Shown here: positions 35,935 through 45,309 of the stretch, one piece after another
How the letters are laid out: each line of letters begins with the position of its first letter
How positions within the stretch are numbered: the first letter of the stretch is position 1
Translations under genes and position numbers: made by a program
Notes under the pieces: generated by a model
Database searches by the model: none
The model's input: only the letters and a program-made list of their open reading frames with translations
Told to the model about the DNA's origin: nothing
Source: Portibacter lacus
Lineage (GTDB): Bacteria; Bacteroidota; Bacteroidia; Chitinophagales; Saprospiraceae
Reading direction: 5' to 3'
Assembly: GCF_021533215.1 (NCBI RefSeq)
Contig: NZ_JAJNKA010000002.1
Location: 361,001 to 425,000 of the forward strand
DNA: 64,000 nt

Positions 35935-37734
35935 CTACTGGACTTGGTCCCCTCTAAGTTTTCTGTAACGCTTTCGCGCCTCAACAGCATAGGTACTATT
36001 CGAAAATTCGATGAACAATTTTTCATACAATTCCATTGCCTTTCCCGTATCATTTAATTGAAACTCATAAAGCTCAGCTAATTCATAGATGGAATTATCT
36101 GCTCTTATTTCCTCTGGATGTAAAGTGATCACCTCATTGTATGCTTTTACAGCAGCATCATAATTTTTTCTTGACTTAAATATATTAGCTTCTAAATACA
36201 GAATGTCATCTCGTAATGGATGCGCAACATACATAGTTTTGATAGAATCTAGCTTTTCTATCGCTTCATCATATTTGTTTTGAAAAATAAGCAATTCCGT
36301 TTGAGCATACATTTCTAAAGGTTCCACGATAGAATCTGTTCCCATATTATCAAGTATGAAGACACTTCGATCTATTGCATCATTAGAAATCAACTTAGAT
36401 GTCGAGGCTTTCAGGATATCGAACTGTGCTTGTGACCATTCGAAATCACCATTATAATAGCTTAACAATGCATTTTTAAACCTCGCTTTTTCGCCCCAGA
36501 AATCTTCCCTGAAATCCTTATCTACTTGCGAATATAAGAGTGATGCTTCCCAAATGTCTTCGGTCATCAAGTAATAATCACCAAGGTTAAGTTTCGCACT
36601 TGCTAAGATATACTTGTTCATTCCTTGAAATGAAATCAATGAGTCTAACAAGGATATAGCACCCGGAAGGTTGTCCAGATATTCTGCTTTTAATTTTGCT
36701 AATTCTATGACCAAAAATGCCGACTGAGTATTCAGCCCTAGTCTGTCGATAAATTCCGTATATTCCTGCTCTAGCTCAATAATATCTTGCTGCGTATAAT
36801 CAAAATTACTAGTAATCAACTTCCGCTTATTCGCTAATTTCTCTCTCTTTGCTTCGAAATAAAAAGGAGATGTTTGATCTTTTTCTTCTAGTAAATACTC
36901 AAAGGCTTCGATGGCAGTAGGATAATCACCAGCATTCGAGGCAACTTGACCTAAATTATACACTCTTATTCCTGTTTCAGAAAGTCTTTTGTCTAGTGCC
37001 TTAGCTTGTCTAAGTGCCCGCTTATAATCCTTCTTCTGGATAAAGGACCATTGTAGTAGTTCTGTATATTCGATTACATCTGGGTATTCCTGAACATTGG
37101 CATATAAATTCTTCAGTAATATTTCTAAATCTTCTGAATCTAGATTCCGCTGAAAAATAGTCTGGACAGTGGTCATTCGTTCTGGCCGCTCTGCAATACT
37201 AAGCAGGTAGTACTTGATCATTTTATCCTTATTCCCATTTCTGCGATATAGATCTCCAAGATTATAAGCGAATGATTCGCCTTTCTTAATGAGTTGACTG
37301 CCTCTTTCATAAACTTGAATAGCATAATCATATTTAGCAAGGCCTATGAAAGCATTCCCGAGCTGAGTCACAACTGCCCTTGATCCATTTAATCTGCTTA
37401 TTGCATTTTCGTATTGTTCTTTAGCTTTATCTTCTTGCTGCAATCTCTCATAAAGATTTCCGAGGGTAACATAGAGATGTAAGTCGTTAGATCTTTTCTT
37501 CAGTTGCTTCTTGATCGCTTTTTCACTTTCTTCATAATCTTCTAAGGAAAGTAGACAATTGATATATCGATTAAAATAGTAACTATTAGACTTAGATTTC
37601 TCGAAAAGTTGCTTATACATTTCAGCAGCTTTTTCGTATTCTCCAGTATTGTAATATTGATTAGCTAAACGGGTATCTTGGCTGAAAACAATATTAGAAA
37701 TGCAAATGAAAATAAAAATAAATAGGTACTTCAT
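35935..37734 (-). CDS. Secreted tetratricopeptide-repeat protein
   Basis: A 599-residue exported protein with a signal peptide (YLFIFIFICISNIVFSQ). TPR units run throughout: the first reads LANQYYNTGEYEKAAEMYKQ (about 23-42), further ones lie near 70-110, 125-190 and 265-300, and a C-terminal set near 475-590 includes YELAELYEFQLNDTGKAMEL. Such periplasmic TPR proteins are common scaffold proteins in Bacteroidota. Its start is not close to another gene, so it may have its own promoter. Specific role unknown. Confidence 0.88.
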   Translation of the reverse strand: MKYLFIFIFICISNIVFSQDTRLANQYYNTGEYEKAAEMYKQLFEKSKSNSYYFNRYINCLLSLEDYEESEKAIKKQLKKRSNDLHLYVTLGNLYERLQQEDKAKEQYENAISRLNGSRAVVTQLGNAFIGLAKYDYAIQVYERGSQLIKKGESFAYNLGDLYRRNGNKDKMIKYYLLSIAERPERMTTVQTIFQRNLDSEDLEILLKNLYANVQEYPDVIEYTELLQWSFIQKKDYKRALRQAKALDKRLSETGIRVYNLGQVASNAGDYPTAIEAFEYLLEEKDQTSPFYFEAKREKLANKRKLITSNFDYTQQDIIELEQEYTEFIDRLGLNTQSAFLVIELAKLKAEYLDNLPGAISLLDSLISFQGMNKYILASAKLNLGDYYLMTEDIWEASLLYSQVDKDFREDFWGEKARFKNALLSYYNGDFEWSQAQFDILKASTSKLISNDAIDRSVFILDNMGTDSIVEPLEMYAQTELLIFQNKYDEAIEKLDSIKTMYVAHPLRDDILYLEANIFKSRKNYDAAVKAYNEVITLHPEEIRADNSIYELAELYEFQLNDTGKAMELYEKLFIEFSNSTYAVEARKRYRKLRGDQVQ

Positions 37735-37890
37735 ACTTTGTGTTTCAGACTTATGTACTTACAACGAAAATGAAAGGTAAAAAGTTATATTGAGAAAGAT
37801 ATAAGGAATTATTTCTTTGTCAATTTTTTAACGTTGCGTAAAAACAACGCAATCCGTACGTGTAAGTCTCTCTTTATAAAAAGCAATAGG

Positions 37891-38376
37891 CTATTTCTTC
37901 TTCAGTCGAAAAGTTACAGGAAGTGTATAAATACAGGAAACATTTTCACCGTCTTTGCTTCCTGGAATCCATTTTTCCGTAAGATCATTCATTCCTTCTA
38001 CCATCGAAGCTGCTGAATCTCCGCATCCGCCAGCAAGATCTCTTACAATTTTAACATCTGTAACAGAGCTATCACTTCTAATTACAAAAGAGACTACTGC
38101 CATTCCTTCAATTCCCTGCTTAAGAGCATCTTCAGGATAAACAAGATTTTCACTTATGTATTCAAATAATTTATCTGAAGCACATCTTTTTCTGTCTTGT
38201 TCAGATCCTTCTAATTCTTCACAACCAGGAAATCTTGGCATTTGCTCTACAACTTTATATACCTGATCATTGCTCCAGTCTTTCTTCGCAACCAAAGCTT
38301 CGCTTTCTGTTGCTCCACTCTGTGCAAACATTGACATAGAAAAGAATAAAAAAAGAGATAAGTAACAATATTTCAT
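37891..38376 (-). CDS. Secreted TonB C-terminal-domain protein
   Basis: A 161-residue protein with a cleavable signal peptide (LSLFLFFSMSMFAQ) and a TonB C-terminal fold (about 45-158). Unlike true TonB it has no membrane anchor or proline-rich linker. It shares KVVEQMPRFPGCE and the cysteines of the RCASDKLFEYI region with the C-terminal half of the next gene, so it is a paralogue reduced to the domain. The conserved cysteines could form a disulfide in the periplasm. Role inferred only. Confidence 0.85.
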   Translation of the reverse strand: MKYCYLSLFLFFSMSMFAQSGATESEALVAKKDWSNDQVYKVVEQMPRFPGCEELEGSEQDRKRCASDKLFEYISENLVYPEDALKQGIEGMAVVSFVIRSDSSVTDVKIVRDLAGGCGDSAASMVEGMNDLTEKWIPGSKDGENVSCIYTLPVTFRLKKK

Positions 38377-38467
38377 GGTAGTCTATTTTTTATAAGTTCT
38401 GTAGTTATTTATATATAACGATAAAGAAAAGCATTTCTAAATTGAATAGAAAATTCTTGGTATAAAA

Positions 38468-38500
38468 AAAGGGTTGCTTCGAAATCCGAAGCAACCCTTT
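38468..38500 (-). terminator. Intrinsic terminator of the TonB gene
   Basis: AAAGGGTTGCTTCG and CGAAGCAACCCTTT form a perfect 14-bp stem with a 5-nt loop. On the minus strand it is followed by a T run (TTTTTTTATA). It lies about 20 bp beyond the stop of the TonB-like gene, so it ends that transcript and separates it from the smaller paralogue. Confidence 0.9.
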
Positions 38501-38520
38501 ATATCTTTAAGACTGGTAAC

Positions 38521-39447
38521 TTAGTCTTGTAATTTAAATCTTACTGGTAAAGTATATAATACCTTTACGTTTCTACCTCTCTGCTTACCTGGCGTCCATT
38601 TCTGCGGTAGATTATTCATACCTTCTACAACAGATAATGCTGATTCACCACATCCTCCTTCTAGGTTTCTAACGATTCTAGCGTCAGCAACAGATCCATC
38701 TTGTTCTACAACAAACTGAATTACTGCCATACCTTCTATACCGTTCTCCCTTGCGATTGCAGGATACTTAAGATTTTTGTAGATGTACTCTAGCATTTTG
38801 CCTTTCGCACACTCTTCTTTTTCTTTATCAGTACCTGAAATATTTTCACATCCAGGGAAACGAGGCATTTGCTCTACCACTTTAAAGATCTCCTCCACTT
38901 CCGGTTCTGGTGGTGGTGGCGGTGGTGGTGGTGGCGGCGGTGGTGTATCATCTACGACCACTTCTGGCTCATCAATAATAGTTTCTTCAGTGATGTCTGT
39001 ATCTTCGAATACAGGTTCATCTTCTTCTAAAATTTCCTCTTCCGGTACCTCCTCAATTACGGGCGGCGGCGGCGGTGGTGGTGGTGGTGGCGGTTCTGCC
39101 GTTCTAGGAGGAATCTGTTCTATTTCCTCATCGAATTCCAGAGCGTTATCTGGTATAAATACTTGTTCTTCGTAAGAAGTCCAGCTAAATGCGAGTAAAG
39201 CAATTAAAACAGCAGCAAGAGCGCCGTACTTAAATGCAGGTCCTGTGTAATTAAAAACATTTACATCAGGATACTTATTATTCGCTTTTAGTGGAGAGTC
39301 CCAAGTTTTGCCACTATATTTTTCAGTTAAGCGCCCATCAGCTTTTGATCTGAGAGCTGCTCTAAGTACCTGAACAATAATAATAGTCAAAACGACGAAA
39401 GCAAGTATCGCAAGCAAAACGTTCGATCCTGTTAATGCGATATCCAT
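38521..39447 (-). CDS. Energy transducer TonB-like protein
   Basis: A 308-residue protein. Two hydrophobic spans (about 10-30 and 72-88) flank a cytoplasmic segment, then comes an extended periplasmic linker with two proline runs (about 115-130 and 168-180) separated by acidic text. The TonB C-terminal domain (about 190-305) contains AIARENGIEGMAVIQFVV. It should couple inner-membrane energy to outer-membrane receptors. The two-span N-terminus differs from classical single-span TonB. Four cysteines in the C-terminal domain are shared with the smaller paralogue downstream. Confidence 0.92.
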   Translation of the reverse strand: MDIALTGSNVLLAILAFVVLTIIIVQVLRAALRSKADGRLTEKYSGKTWDSPLKANNKYPDVNVFNYTGPAFKYGALAAVLIALLAFSWTSYEEQVFIPDNALEFDEEIEQIPPRTAEPPPPPPPPPPPVIEEVPEEEILEEDEPVFEDTDITEETIIDEPEVVVDDTPPPPPPPPPPPPEPEVEEIFKVVEQMPRFPGCENISGTDKEKEECAKGKMLEYIYKNLKYPAIARENGIEGMAVIQFVVEQDGSVADARIVRNLEGGCGESALSVVEGMNNLPQKWTPGKQRGRNVKVLYTLPVRFKLQD

Positions 39448-39458
39448 ATGCTAAAATT

Positions 39459-39875
39459 TTAATGTTTAACTTTTAATAATAGTACTCCGACTAATGATCC
39501 GATAATATTAGCAATAATATCTAACATGTCAAAGGATCTTGACGGTGAAAGATAATATTGCATAACTTCCATTAATATTCCATAAAAAATGGGAACACCT
39601 AATATGAACACATAATACTGATAGCTTTTTACTTGTTTGTCAGACAAATAACTGCCTATTAAAAAAGTATATATGGTATATAGTAAAATGTGTGCAACCT
39701 TATCTAAAGGAATCCCTAAATCAATCGAAATTCCTGGAACATTAGAGCTCGGCATTAAAGACAAAATTGCAATTATAATTGTCCAAGAAACAACTATAAA
39801 TATATTTTTTCCCAAAATTTTAAAGAACATTTTATTACTAGATGCAGGTGAAGATAATTTTGGTGTATTACCCAA
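39459..39875 (-). CDS. VanZ family membrane protein
   Basis: A 138-residue protein with four membrane spans. It has the VanZ pattern of a first span with LSLMPSSNVPG, the DKVAHILLYTIYTFLIG segment near residue 60, and SRSFDMLDIIANIIGSLVGV near the end. Some VanZ proteins confer low-level teicoplanin resistance, but most are of unknown function. Its start overlaps the gcvH stop by 8 bp, so it is translated in the citrate synthase-gcvH operon. Confidence 0.9.
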   Translation of the reverse strand: MGNTPKLSSPASSNKMFFKILGKNIFIVVSWTIIIAILSLMPSSNVPGISIDLGIPLDKVAHILLYTIYTFLIGSYLSDKQVKSYQYYVFILGVPIFYGILMEVMQYYLSPSRSFDMLDIIANIIGSLVGVLLLKVKH

Positions 39876-40257
39876 CTAAATTTTTATATCCTTCTGCGTC
39901 CATTAATTCATCTAATTCAGATTCATCAGCGATTTCGATCTTGATTATCCATCCATTTTCATATGGATCTTCATTGATTACAGAAGGATTATCTCCTTCA
40001 TTCTCATCTATTTCTGAATTAAACTCGATTACTTTTCCACCAATTGGCATAAATAAATCAGATGTTGTTTTCACTGCTTCTACCGTACCAAAAATTTCAT
40101 CTTTCTCTATAGATTCTCCTACTGTTTCAACTTCTACATAAACTAGGTCTCCTAGTTCTCCTTGTGCAAAATCAGTAATTCCAATCGTTGCGATGTTTCC
40201 ATCGACTTTTACCCACTCGTGTTCTTTCGAGTATTTTAAATTATCAGGTATATTCAT
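39868..40257 (-). CDS. gcvH: Glycine cleavage system H protein
   Basis: The lipoyl carrier of the glycine cleavage system, 129 residues. The lipoylated lysine is Lys63 in GTVEAVKTTSDLFMP. The N-terminus KYSKEHEWVKVDG and the region ITDFAQGELGDLVYVE are typical. It lies 8 bp after citrate synthase and overlaps vanZ. The other glycine cleavage genes (gcvP, gcvT) are not in the window, which is common in Bacteroidota. Confidence 0.98.
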   Translation of the reverse strand: MNIPDNLKYSKEHEWVKVDGNIATIGITDFAQGELGDLVYVEVETVGESIEKDEIFGTVEAVKTTSDLFMPIGGKVIEFNSEIDENEGDNPSVINEDPYENGWIIKIEIADESELDELMDAEGYKNLVG

Positions 40258-40265
40258 TGCTTTAA

Positions 40266-41573
40266 TTAATCGTTTTTTACAAATTCTTTAATCCACTCAG
40301 AAGTTACTGACTTTGGTCTTTCTAAAGAGAAACCAAGTGCTCTGGACCATGTTGTGGCTGCTAATACTCCTAATGCACGTGACACACCAAAAAGTACCGT
40401 GTAATATTGATATTCAGATAAACCATAATGAACTAAAATTGCACCAGAATGTGCATCTACATTCGGCCAAGGATTAGCTACTTTCCCTAATGAATCTAAG
40501 ATATCTGGAACAACATCAAATAAGTCCCATACAATCTGCACATGGTCTGAATTTTCAATAAATTCTTCTGCAAATTTTTTCTGTGCGATAAATCTTGGAT
40601 CTGGTTGTCTTAATACTGCGTGTCCATATCCCGGAATTACTTTTCCACTATCTAATGTTTTCTGAACATAAGCAGCAAGTTGCTCTTTCGTTGGTTTAGA
40701 AGTTCCTAATTCTTCTATCAGTTCTAATATGAATTTAAGAACTTCTTGATTCGCTAATCCATGTAGTGGCCCAGCTAAAGAATTCATACCTCCAGCAAAT
40801 GAGTTATAAACATCACTCAATGTTGAATTAATTAAGTGAACAGTATGCGCTGATGCGTTTCCACCTTCATGATCTGCGTGAATCGTAAGGTAAAGTCTCA
40901 TAAGACTTTTGAAGTCTGCTCCTTCTATTCCTAACATGTGAGCGTAGTTTCCAGCCCAGTCTAGAGAAGTATCAGGTTCTATATGCTTTCCGCCATGAAA
41001 ACTTCTTCTATATATATAAGCAGCGATTCTAGGCAATTTCGCTATAAGATTCATCGAATCCTCATAACTAGCGTCCCAGTAATCATTCTTAGACATTCCT
41101 TCTGCATATCTTTTAGCAAAAATAGACTCCGTCTGCAAAGACATGATTGCAATATTAAATTGTGTCATCGGATGTGTATCCTCAGGTAACGCCTCTAATA
41201 CTTTACTTGTGTGTGCTGGTATATAAGCTCGTTTCTCCCATTCATCACTCAACCACTCAACATCTTTCTGAGATGGAATTTCATCCACAAGCATTAACCA
41301 AAACAGTCCTTCTGGAAGTGGCTGGCTATCACCTTTTCTTGTAGGTAGTAATTCTTTTAGTTGTGGAATGGAGTATCCTCTAAAACGAATTCCTTCTATC
41401 GGATCCAATTGTGAAGTTTCCCACACCATACTTTTCACACCTCTCATTCCTGTAAGCACTTGCTTCAGGTTTACTTCACCTACTTTTACATCTCCTTTTT
41501 CTTTCCTTAGAGCTTTAAGCTCTTTCATTAAAACTTGTGACTTTTCGAAAAACTTCTTCTTTAATGGATCCAT
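40266..41573 (-). CDS. Citrate synthase of the mitochondrial (eukaryote-like) type
   Basis: A 435-residue citrate synthase condensing acetyl-CoA and oxaloacetate. The catalytic residues can be placed at His271 (PLHGLANQE), His318 (PGYGHAVLRQPDPRF) and Asp373 (PNVDAHSGA), three or fewer positions from the pig mitochondrial enzyme (274, 320, 375). The blocks DHEGGNASAHT and AGPLHGLANQEVLKF are nearly those of animal mitochondria, unlike the GltA type of most bacteria. It is complete and heads an operon with gcvH and vanZ. A 2-methylcitrate activity is less likely. Confidence 0.96.
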   Translation of the reverse strand: MDPLKKKFFEKSQVLMKELKALRKEKGDVKVGEVNLKQVLTGMRGVKSMVWETSQLDPIEGIRFRGYSIPQLKELLPTRKGDSQPLPEGLFWLMLVDEIPSQKDVEWLSDEWEKRAYIPAHTSKVLEALPEDTHPMTQFNIAIMSLQTESIFAKRYAEGMSKNDYWDASYEDSMNLIAKLPRIAAYIYRRSFHGGKHIEPDTSLDWAGNYAHMLGIEGADFKSLMRLYLTIHADHEGGNASAHTVHLINSTLSDVYNSFAGGMNSLAGPLHGLANQEVLKFILELIEELGTSKPTKEQLAAYVQKTLDSGKVIPGYGHAVLRQPDPRFIAQKKFAEEFIENSDHVQIVWDLFDVVPDILDSLGKVANPWPNVDAHSGAILVHYGLSEYQYYTVLFGVSRALGVLAATTWSRALGFSLERPKSVTSEWIKEFVKND

Positions 41574-41631
41574 TCTTGTTTTTATAAATTAAAATATATT
41601 ACTTATTCAAGGGAAATTGCATAAGATATGT

Positions 41632-42036
41632 TCACTGATTTATCCCATATTGTGCATCTAATAAATCATCCTTACTTGCATTCTCTGCTCTTAATGATTT
41701 AATTCTTTTTGCGTTTTCTGTACGCGCTTTCGCCTTGTATGTTTTCCAATGTGCTTGTTGCTCTTTGCTTAACAACATCTTAATTGAATTTTCAGCACCT
41801 GAATAAACAGCTCTACGTTTTGCTCTAAAAGCTGATTCATCCGTTTTCTCTAATTCTGAAATAGCTTCTAAGTCACTGTATTTCCTAATAATGATCTTAG
41901 AAAGTTTCGCCCTTTGAGAATCCTCAATTTTCAATTCTTTTGTGAACAATTCCATCTCTGTGCTAATTCGAGATTCTTGTGCAAAAACAAATGAAAAACT
42001 GAAAACCAAAAAAATTAATACTAGTATTCTCTTCAT
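41632..42036 (-). CDS. Small secreted helical protein, Spy-like
   Basis: A 134-residue exported protein (signal peptide ILVLIFLVFSFSFVFAQ). The mature part is charged and helical, with LLSKEQQAHWKTYKAKAR near residues 92-109, which resembles the LTxxQ-type helix of Spy/CpxP proteins but is shorter. It lies upstream of citrate synthase with a 58-bp gap and may share its promoter. Function unknown. Confidence 0.75.
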   Translation of the reverse strand: MKRILVLIFLVFSFSFVFAQESRISTEMELFTKELKIEDSQRAKLSKIIIRKYSDLEAISELEKTDESAFRAKRRAVYSGAENSIKMLLSKEQQAHWKTYKAKARTENAKRIKSLRAENASKDDLLDAQYGINQ

Positions 42037-42149
42037 GACGCCAAATTAATGATTAAGAAACAAATTTTACTCCCTGCAGATATATTTTTATTTCCTTTAT
42101 ATGTGAAATTCAATTTAAACAACTTATCATTATCTATTACCTTTGGATT

Positions 42150-42725
42150 ATGATTAATATAGAAGACAAGTTAATAAGTGATGATATTGTTCAGAAAAAC
42201 TTTGTTTGCAATTTAGAAAAATGCAAGGGTGCTTGCTGCTGGGAAGGTGATTTCGGTGCACCATTAACCTCTGAAGAAATTTCAACGATCTCTGAAAACA
42301 TAGACCATTTCTCTGCTGACTTACCAGAACGTAGTCAAAAATTCTTAGCCGAGAAACCATTTCACAACTTATATAATAATGATGAGTTCGAAGGAACTGG
42401 ACTCCACGAAGATGGTGCTTGTGTTTTTCTGACTACTGAAAATGGGATTTCTATGTGTGGAATAGAGAAAGCCTATAACGAAGGCAAAATTCCACTTCGC
42501 AAACCCATTTCCTGTCACCTATACCCTATCAGAGTCAAAAAAGATCCTCATACTGGTATAATTTTCATGAATTATGACAAATGGGAAATCTGTAGTGATG
42601 CTTGCAATTTAGGAGATGAGTTAAAAGTTCCTGTTTATCAATTTGCGAAAGAGGCCCTAATCAGAAGATTCGGGGAAGATTTTTATGAGCAATTAGACCA
42701 CCTAGCTCAACATTTAGAACAATAA
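42150..42725 (+). CDS. DUF3109 family protein (cysteine-rich, YkgJ-like)
   Basis: A 191-residue cytoplasmic protein with the DUF3109 pattern: CNLEKCKGACCWEGDFGAPL near residues 20-39, then HEDGACVFLT, GISMCGIEKAY, PISCHLYPIRV and WEICSDACNLG. Eight or more conserved cysteines suggest an iron-sulfur or zinc site. Its biochemical role is not established. It precedes the PpiD-like gene, from which it is separated by a palindrome and a promoter. Confidence 0.92.
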   Translation: MINIEDKLISDDIVQKNFVCNLEKCKGACCWEGDFGAPLTSEEISTISENIDHFSADLPERSQKFLAEKPFHNLYNNDEFEGTGLHEDGACVFLTTENGISMCGIEKAYNEGKIPLRKPISCHLYPIRVKKDPHTGIIFMNYDKWEICSDACNLGDELKVPVYQFAKEALIRRFGEDFYEQLDHLAQHLEQ

Positions 42726-42742
42726 ATATTAATACAACTTTT

Positions 42743-42760
42743 ATACATTTGCAAATGTAT
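42743..42760. promoter_or_regulatory. Perfect 18-bp palindrome upstream of the PpiD-like gene
   Basis: ATACATTTGCAAATGTAT is an exact palindrome lying 17 bp after the DUF3109 stop and just before the promoter of the next gene. It could be an operator for a dimeric regulator or a small hairpin ending the upstream transcript. No T run follows on either strand, so I favour a binding site. Confidence 0.4.
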
Positions 42761-42770
42761 GGTATAATAT

Positions 42771-42800
42771 TTGAAAATTACCTCAAAGACGTTACCTTTG
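42771..42800 (+). promoter_or_regulatory. Bacteroidota-type promoter of the PpiD-like gene
   Basis: TTG at 42771-42773 and TACCTTTG at 42793-42800 match the -33 TTG and -7 TAnnTTTG elements with the standard 19-bp spacing. The start of transcription would be near 42807, leaving a leader of about 100 nt before the ATG. Confidence 0.6.
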
Positions 42801-42910
42801 CGGAGCTTTTTCAAAAAGTAATAAAATCTAAAGCCAGAAAAGCAAACTGGCTTGGAAATCAATAATTTAAATAACTGCAATGTGCAGTCGAACTATAATT
42901 TAAACATCAA

Positions 42911-45031
42911 ATGGCATTAATAGGTAAAATAAGACAAAACTTCTGGTTTGTGCTGATCGTGTTGGGGCTTGCTCTTGCTGCTTTCGTTATTATGGACATG
43001 ACTTCTGCTAACAGAGGGAGTGCAATGAATCCTACTATAGGAACTATAAACGGAACAAAAATCAATGCACAAGAATTTTCAAGAACTGAAAGTATTCTTT
43101 CTCAAAATTCTCAAATCCAAGATGCGAATCAAAGAAGAGAAAATCTATGGAATTATTTTGTAGACAAGTCTATTGTTGAAGACGAAACGGAAGAATTAGG
43201 ACTTAATGTTTCTTTTGAAGAGCTCATGGATCTTCAATTTGGTCAAAATCTTAGCCCTATTATTCAGCAAAGTTTTTACAATCCAAATACAGGACAAGTT
43301 GATCGTCAACAATTGTCTCAAATTCAAAATGCAATCACAACGAATACTGGATTAACACCAGATTTCAAAGCGTTTTGGGCAGTACAAGAAGATCAAATTA
43401 TTGCAAATCAATTGCAAAACAAATTGACTAACCTTGTTTCTAAAGCTGTCTACACTCCAAGCTGGATGGTAGAGCAAGAATACAAGCAAAGTAATACAAG
43501 AGCACAAGTTGCTTATGTAAAAATCCCATTTGATGCTGTAAGTAATGACGCGGTAGAAGTAAGTGATAGCGATATTAAAGATTACATGAACAAGAATAAA
43601 TCTATGTTCACTTCTAAAGAGGAAACTAGAATAGTTGATTATATTTCATTTCCTGTACTAGCAACTTCTAGAGACTCTGCAGCAATTTTTGCAGATATGA
43701 CAAGAAGAGCTGATGAATTAGCAAATACAACTAGCGACTCTATATATGCAGTAAATAATGGTGGTGACAAACCAACATTGTATTATGCATTGGATGACTT
43801 ACCAGCTCAATTACAAGACAACATTGGTGACCTTGAACTAGGTCAAACTTATGGTCCATATATTGACAATGGTGTATATTCTGCTGCTAAAGTAGTAGGA
43901 AGACAAGTTATTCCTGATTCAGTAGAAGCTAGAATTATCGTTCGTCAAGCTTTATCTTCTAATCCTACACAAGTTGAAGATGCTCAGGATTACATAGATA
44001 GTTTAAGAACATTAATCGTGAATGGAACTGCAGATTTTGATTCTTTAGCCATTCAGAATTCACAAGATCCAAGTACAGCTCAGAGAGGTGGTGACTTAGG
44101 TTACCTAACACAAGGAATGCTTCCTTCTCCACTTGATGATGTATTATTTTTAGAAGGAAACATAGAAGGGCTTTATGAAACAAAAACGCCACAAGGCATC
44201 TTTTTGATTCAAATCACTGATGTTATCCAGAGAAATAGAGATGACAAGTTCAGATTAGCATATATTAATACGAGAGTTACGCCTAGTCAAGAAACACAGG
44301 ATAGTGTACTTGATATCGTAAATGACTTTTTAAGTGAAAACAGAACTTTAGAAGCAATTACTTCTGCTGCGAAAGCACTTAACTTAAATGTTAGAACTTC
44401 TGCTCCTTTAGATCAAAATGCTTATCAAGTAGGAAATCTTGGATCTAGCCAGAGCTCAAGAGACATGGTTAGATGGGCATTCGATCAGTCTAACGAAGAA
44501 GGGGATGTTGCTCCTGATTTCTATAGCTTTACTGATCCTGTAGATTACTACACTAATAAATATGTAGTAGTAGGATTAAGAGATATCGTACCTGCTGGAA
44601 TGCAGACTGTGGAATCTGCTAAAGATGAGTTGATGCCATTAGTTAGAAACTTAAAGAAAGGAGCTAAACTAAAAGCTGAAATCTCTGGTACAGACTTAAA
44701 TGCCATCGCATCTAAATACAACACGAGTGTAGATACATTATCTGCTGTAACAATGGCTAGTTCTTCTATTCCAGCAATAGGAAATGAACCAGAAGTAGTT
44801 GCAGCAATATTTAAAGCTGGAGAGAATAATGTAAGTAGCCCTATCGTAGGAAATAGTGGTGTATATGTGGTTAAACCAATCGCAATTGCTACTCCTGGCG
44901 CTGTCAGCAATGTTGGATCTCTTAGAAATTCAACTACTTTAGTGAACAGAGCTAAAGTTGGACAAGGACTAATAGAAGGCCTTAAGAAGAATGCAAAAGT
45001 AGAAGATGGTAGATTCGGATACGGATTCTAA
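42911..45031 (+). CDS. PpiD-like periplasmic peptidyl-prolyl isomerase / chaperone
   Basis: A 706-residue protein anchored by one N-terminal membrane span (about 11-29) with a large periplasmic part. A SurA/PpiD-type N-terminal domain (about 40-330) is followed by a parvulin-like PPIase domain (about 340-440, with QDPSTAQRGGDLGYLTQGML, GDLGYL being the family hallmark). A further helical domain reaches to the end. It should help fold secreted and outer-membrane proteins. The gene has its own promoter and a strong terminator, so it is transcribed alone. Confidence 0.94.
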   Translation: MALIGKIRQNFWFVLIVLGLALAAFVIMDMTSANRGSAMNPTIGTINGTKINAQEFSRTESILSQNSQIQDANQRRENLWNYFVDKSIVEDETEELGLNVSFEELMDLQFGQNLSPIIQQSFYNPNTGQVDRQQLSQIQNAITTNTGLTPDFKAFWAVQEDQIIANQLQNKLTNLVSKAVYTPSWMVEQEYKQSNTRAQVAYVKIPFDAVSNDAVEVSDSDIKDYMNKNKSMFTSKEETRIVDYISFPVLATSRDSAAIFADMTRRADELANTTSDSIYAVNNGGDKPTLYYALDDLPAQLQDNIGDLELGQTYGPYIDNGVYSAAKVVGRQVIPDSVEARIIVRQALSSNPTQVEDAQDYIDSLRTLIVNGTADFDSLAIQNSQDPSTAQRGGDLGYLTQGMLPSPLDDVLFLEGNIEGLYETKTPQGIFLIQITDVIQRNRDDKFRLAYINTRVTPSQETQDSVLDIVNDFLSENRTLEAITSAAKALNLNVRTSAPLDQNAYQVGNLGSSQSSRDMVRWAFDQSNEEGDVAPDFYSFTDPVDYYTNKYVVVGLRDIVPAGMQTVESAKDELMPLVRNLKKGAKLKAEISGTDLNAIASKYNTSVDTLSAVTMASSSIPAIGNEPEVVAAIFKAGENNVSSPIVGNSGVYVVKPIAIATPGAVSNVGSLRNSTTLVNRAKVGQGLIEGLKKNAKVEDGRFGYGF

Positions 45032-45051
45032 ACTTCTATCTTAAGAAATAT

Positions 45052-45086
45052 AAAAAGGGTGATGGCATATGCGATCACCCTTTTTT
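45052..45086 (+). terminator. Intrinsic terminator of the PpiD-like gene
   Basis: AAAAAGGGTGAT and ATCACCCTTTTT form a 12-bp stem, the loop itself contains the palindrome GCATATGC, and a T run follows. It lies about 20 bp after the stop. A stem with A and T runs on both ends would work in both directions. The rest of the gap to 45309 is AT-rich and shows no gene. Confidence 0.9.
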
Positions 45087-45309
45087 CATCATAATACAAT
45101 TGATCAAGCAATCTACTGAGATGCGAAAAGCAGAAAATAATTAAATTTATTGTTCTGTAGATAAGGTAAACTTATGGTTGCTTCTTATTATTTTCAGGTC
45201 AATTTTTTGCTGCTTTGAATCAAAGGATTGTATTGTTTTAAAAAATTAATAGAACCAACTTTAAGAGCATACGTTTTTAAATTACTCTAACGTTTTATAT
45301 TTAATACAA

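Noticed and set aside
38783-39175. A glycine/serine-rich plus-strand protein of 130 residues
   Set aside because: It is the antisense reading of the proline-rich linker of the TonB-like gene.
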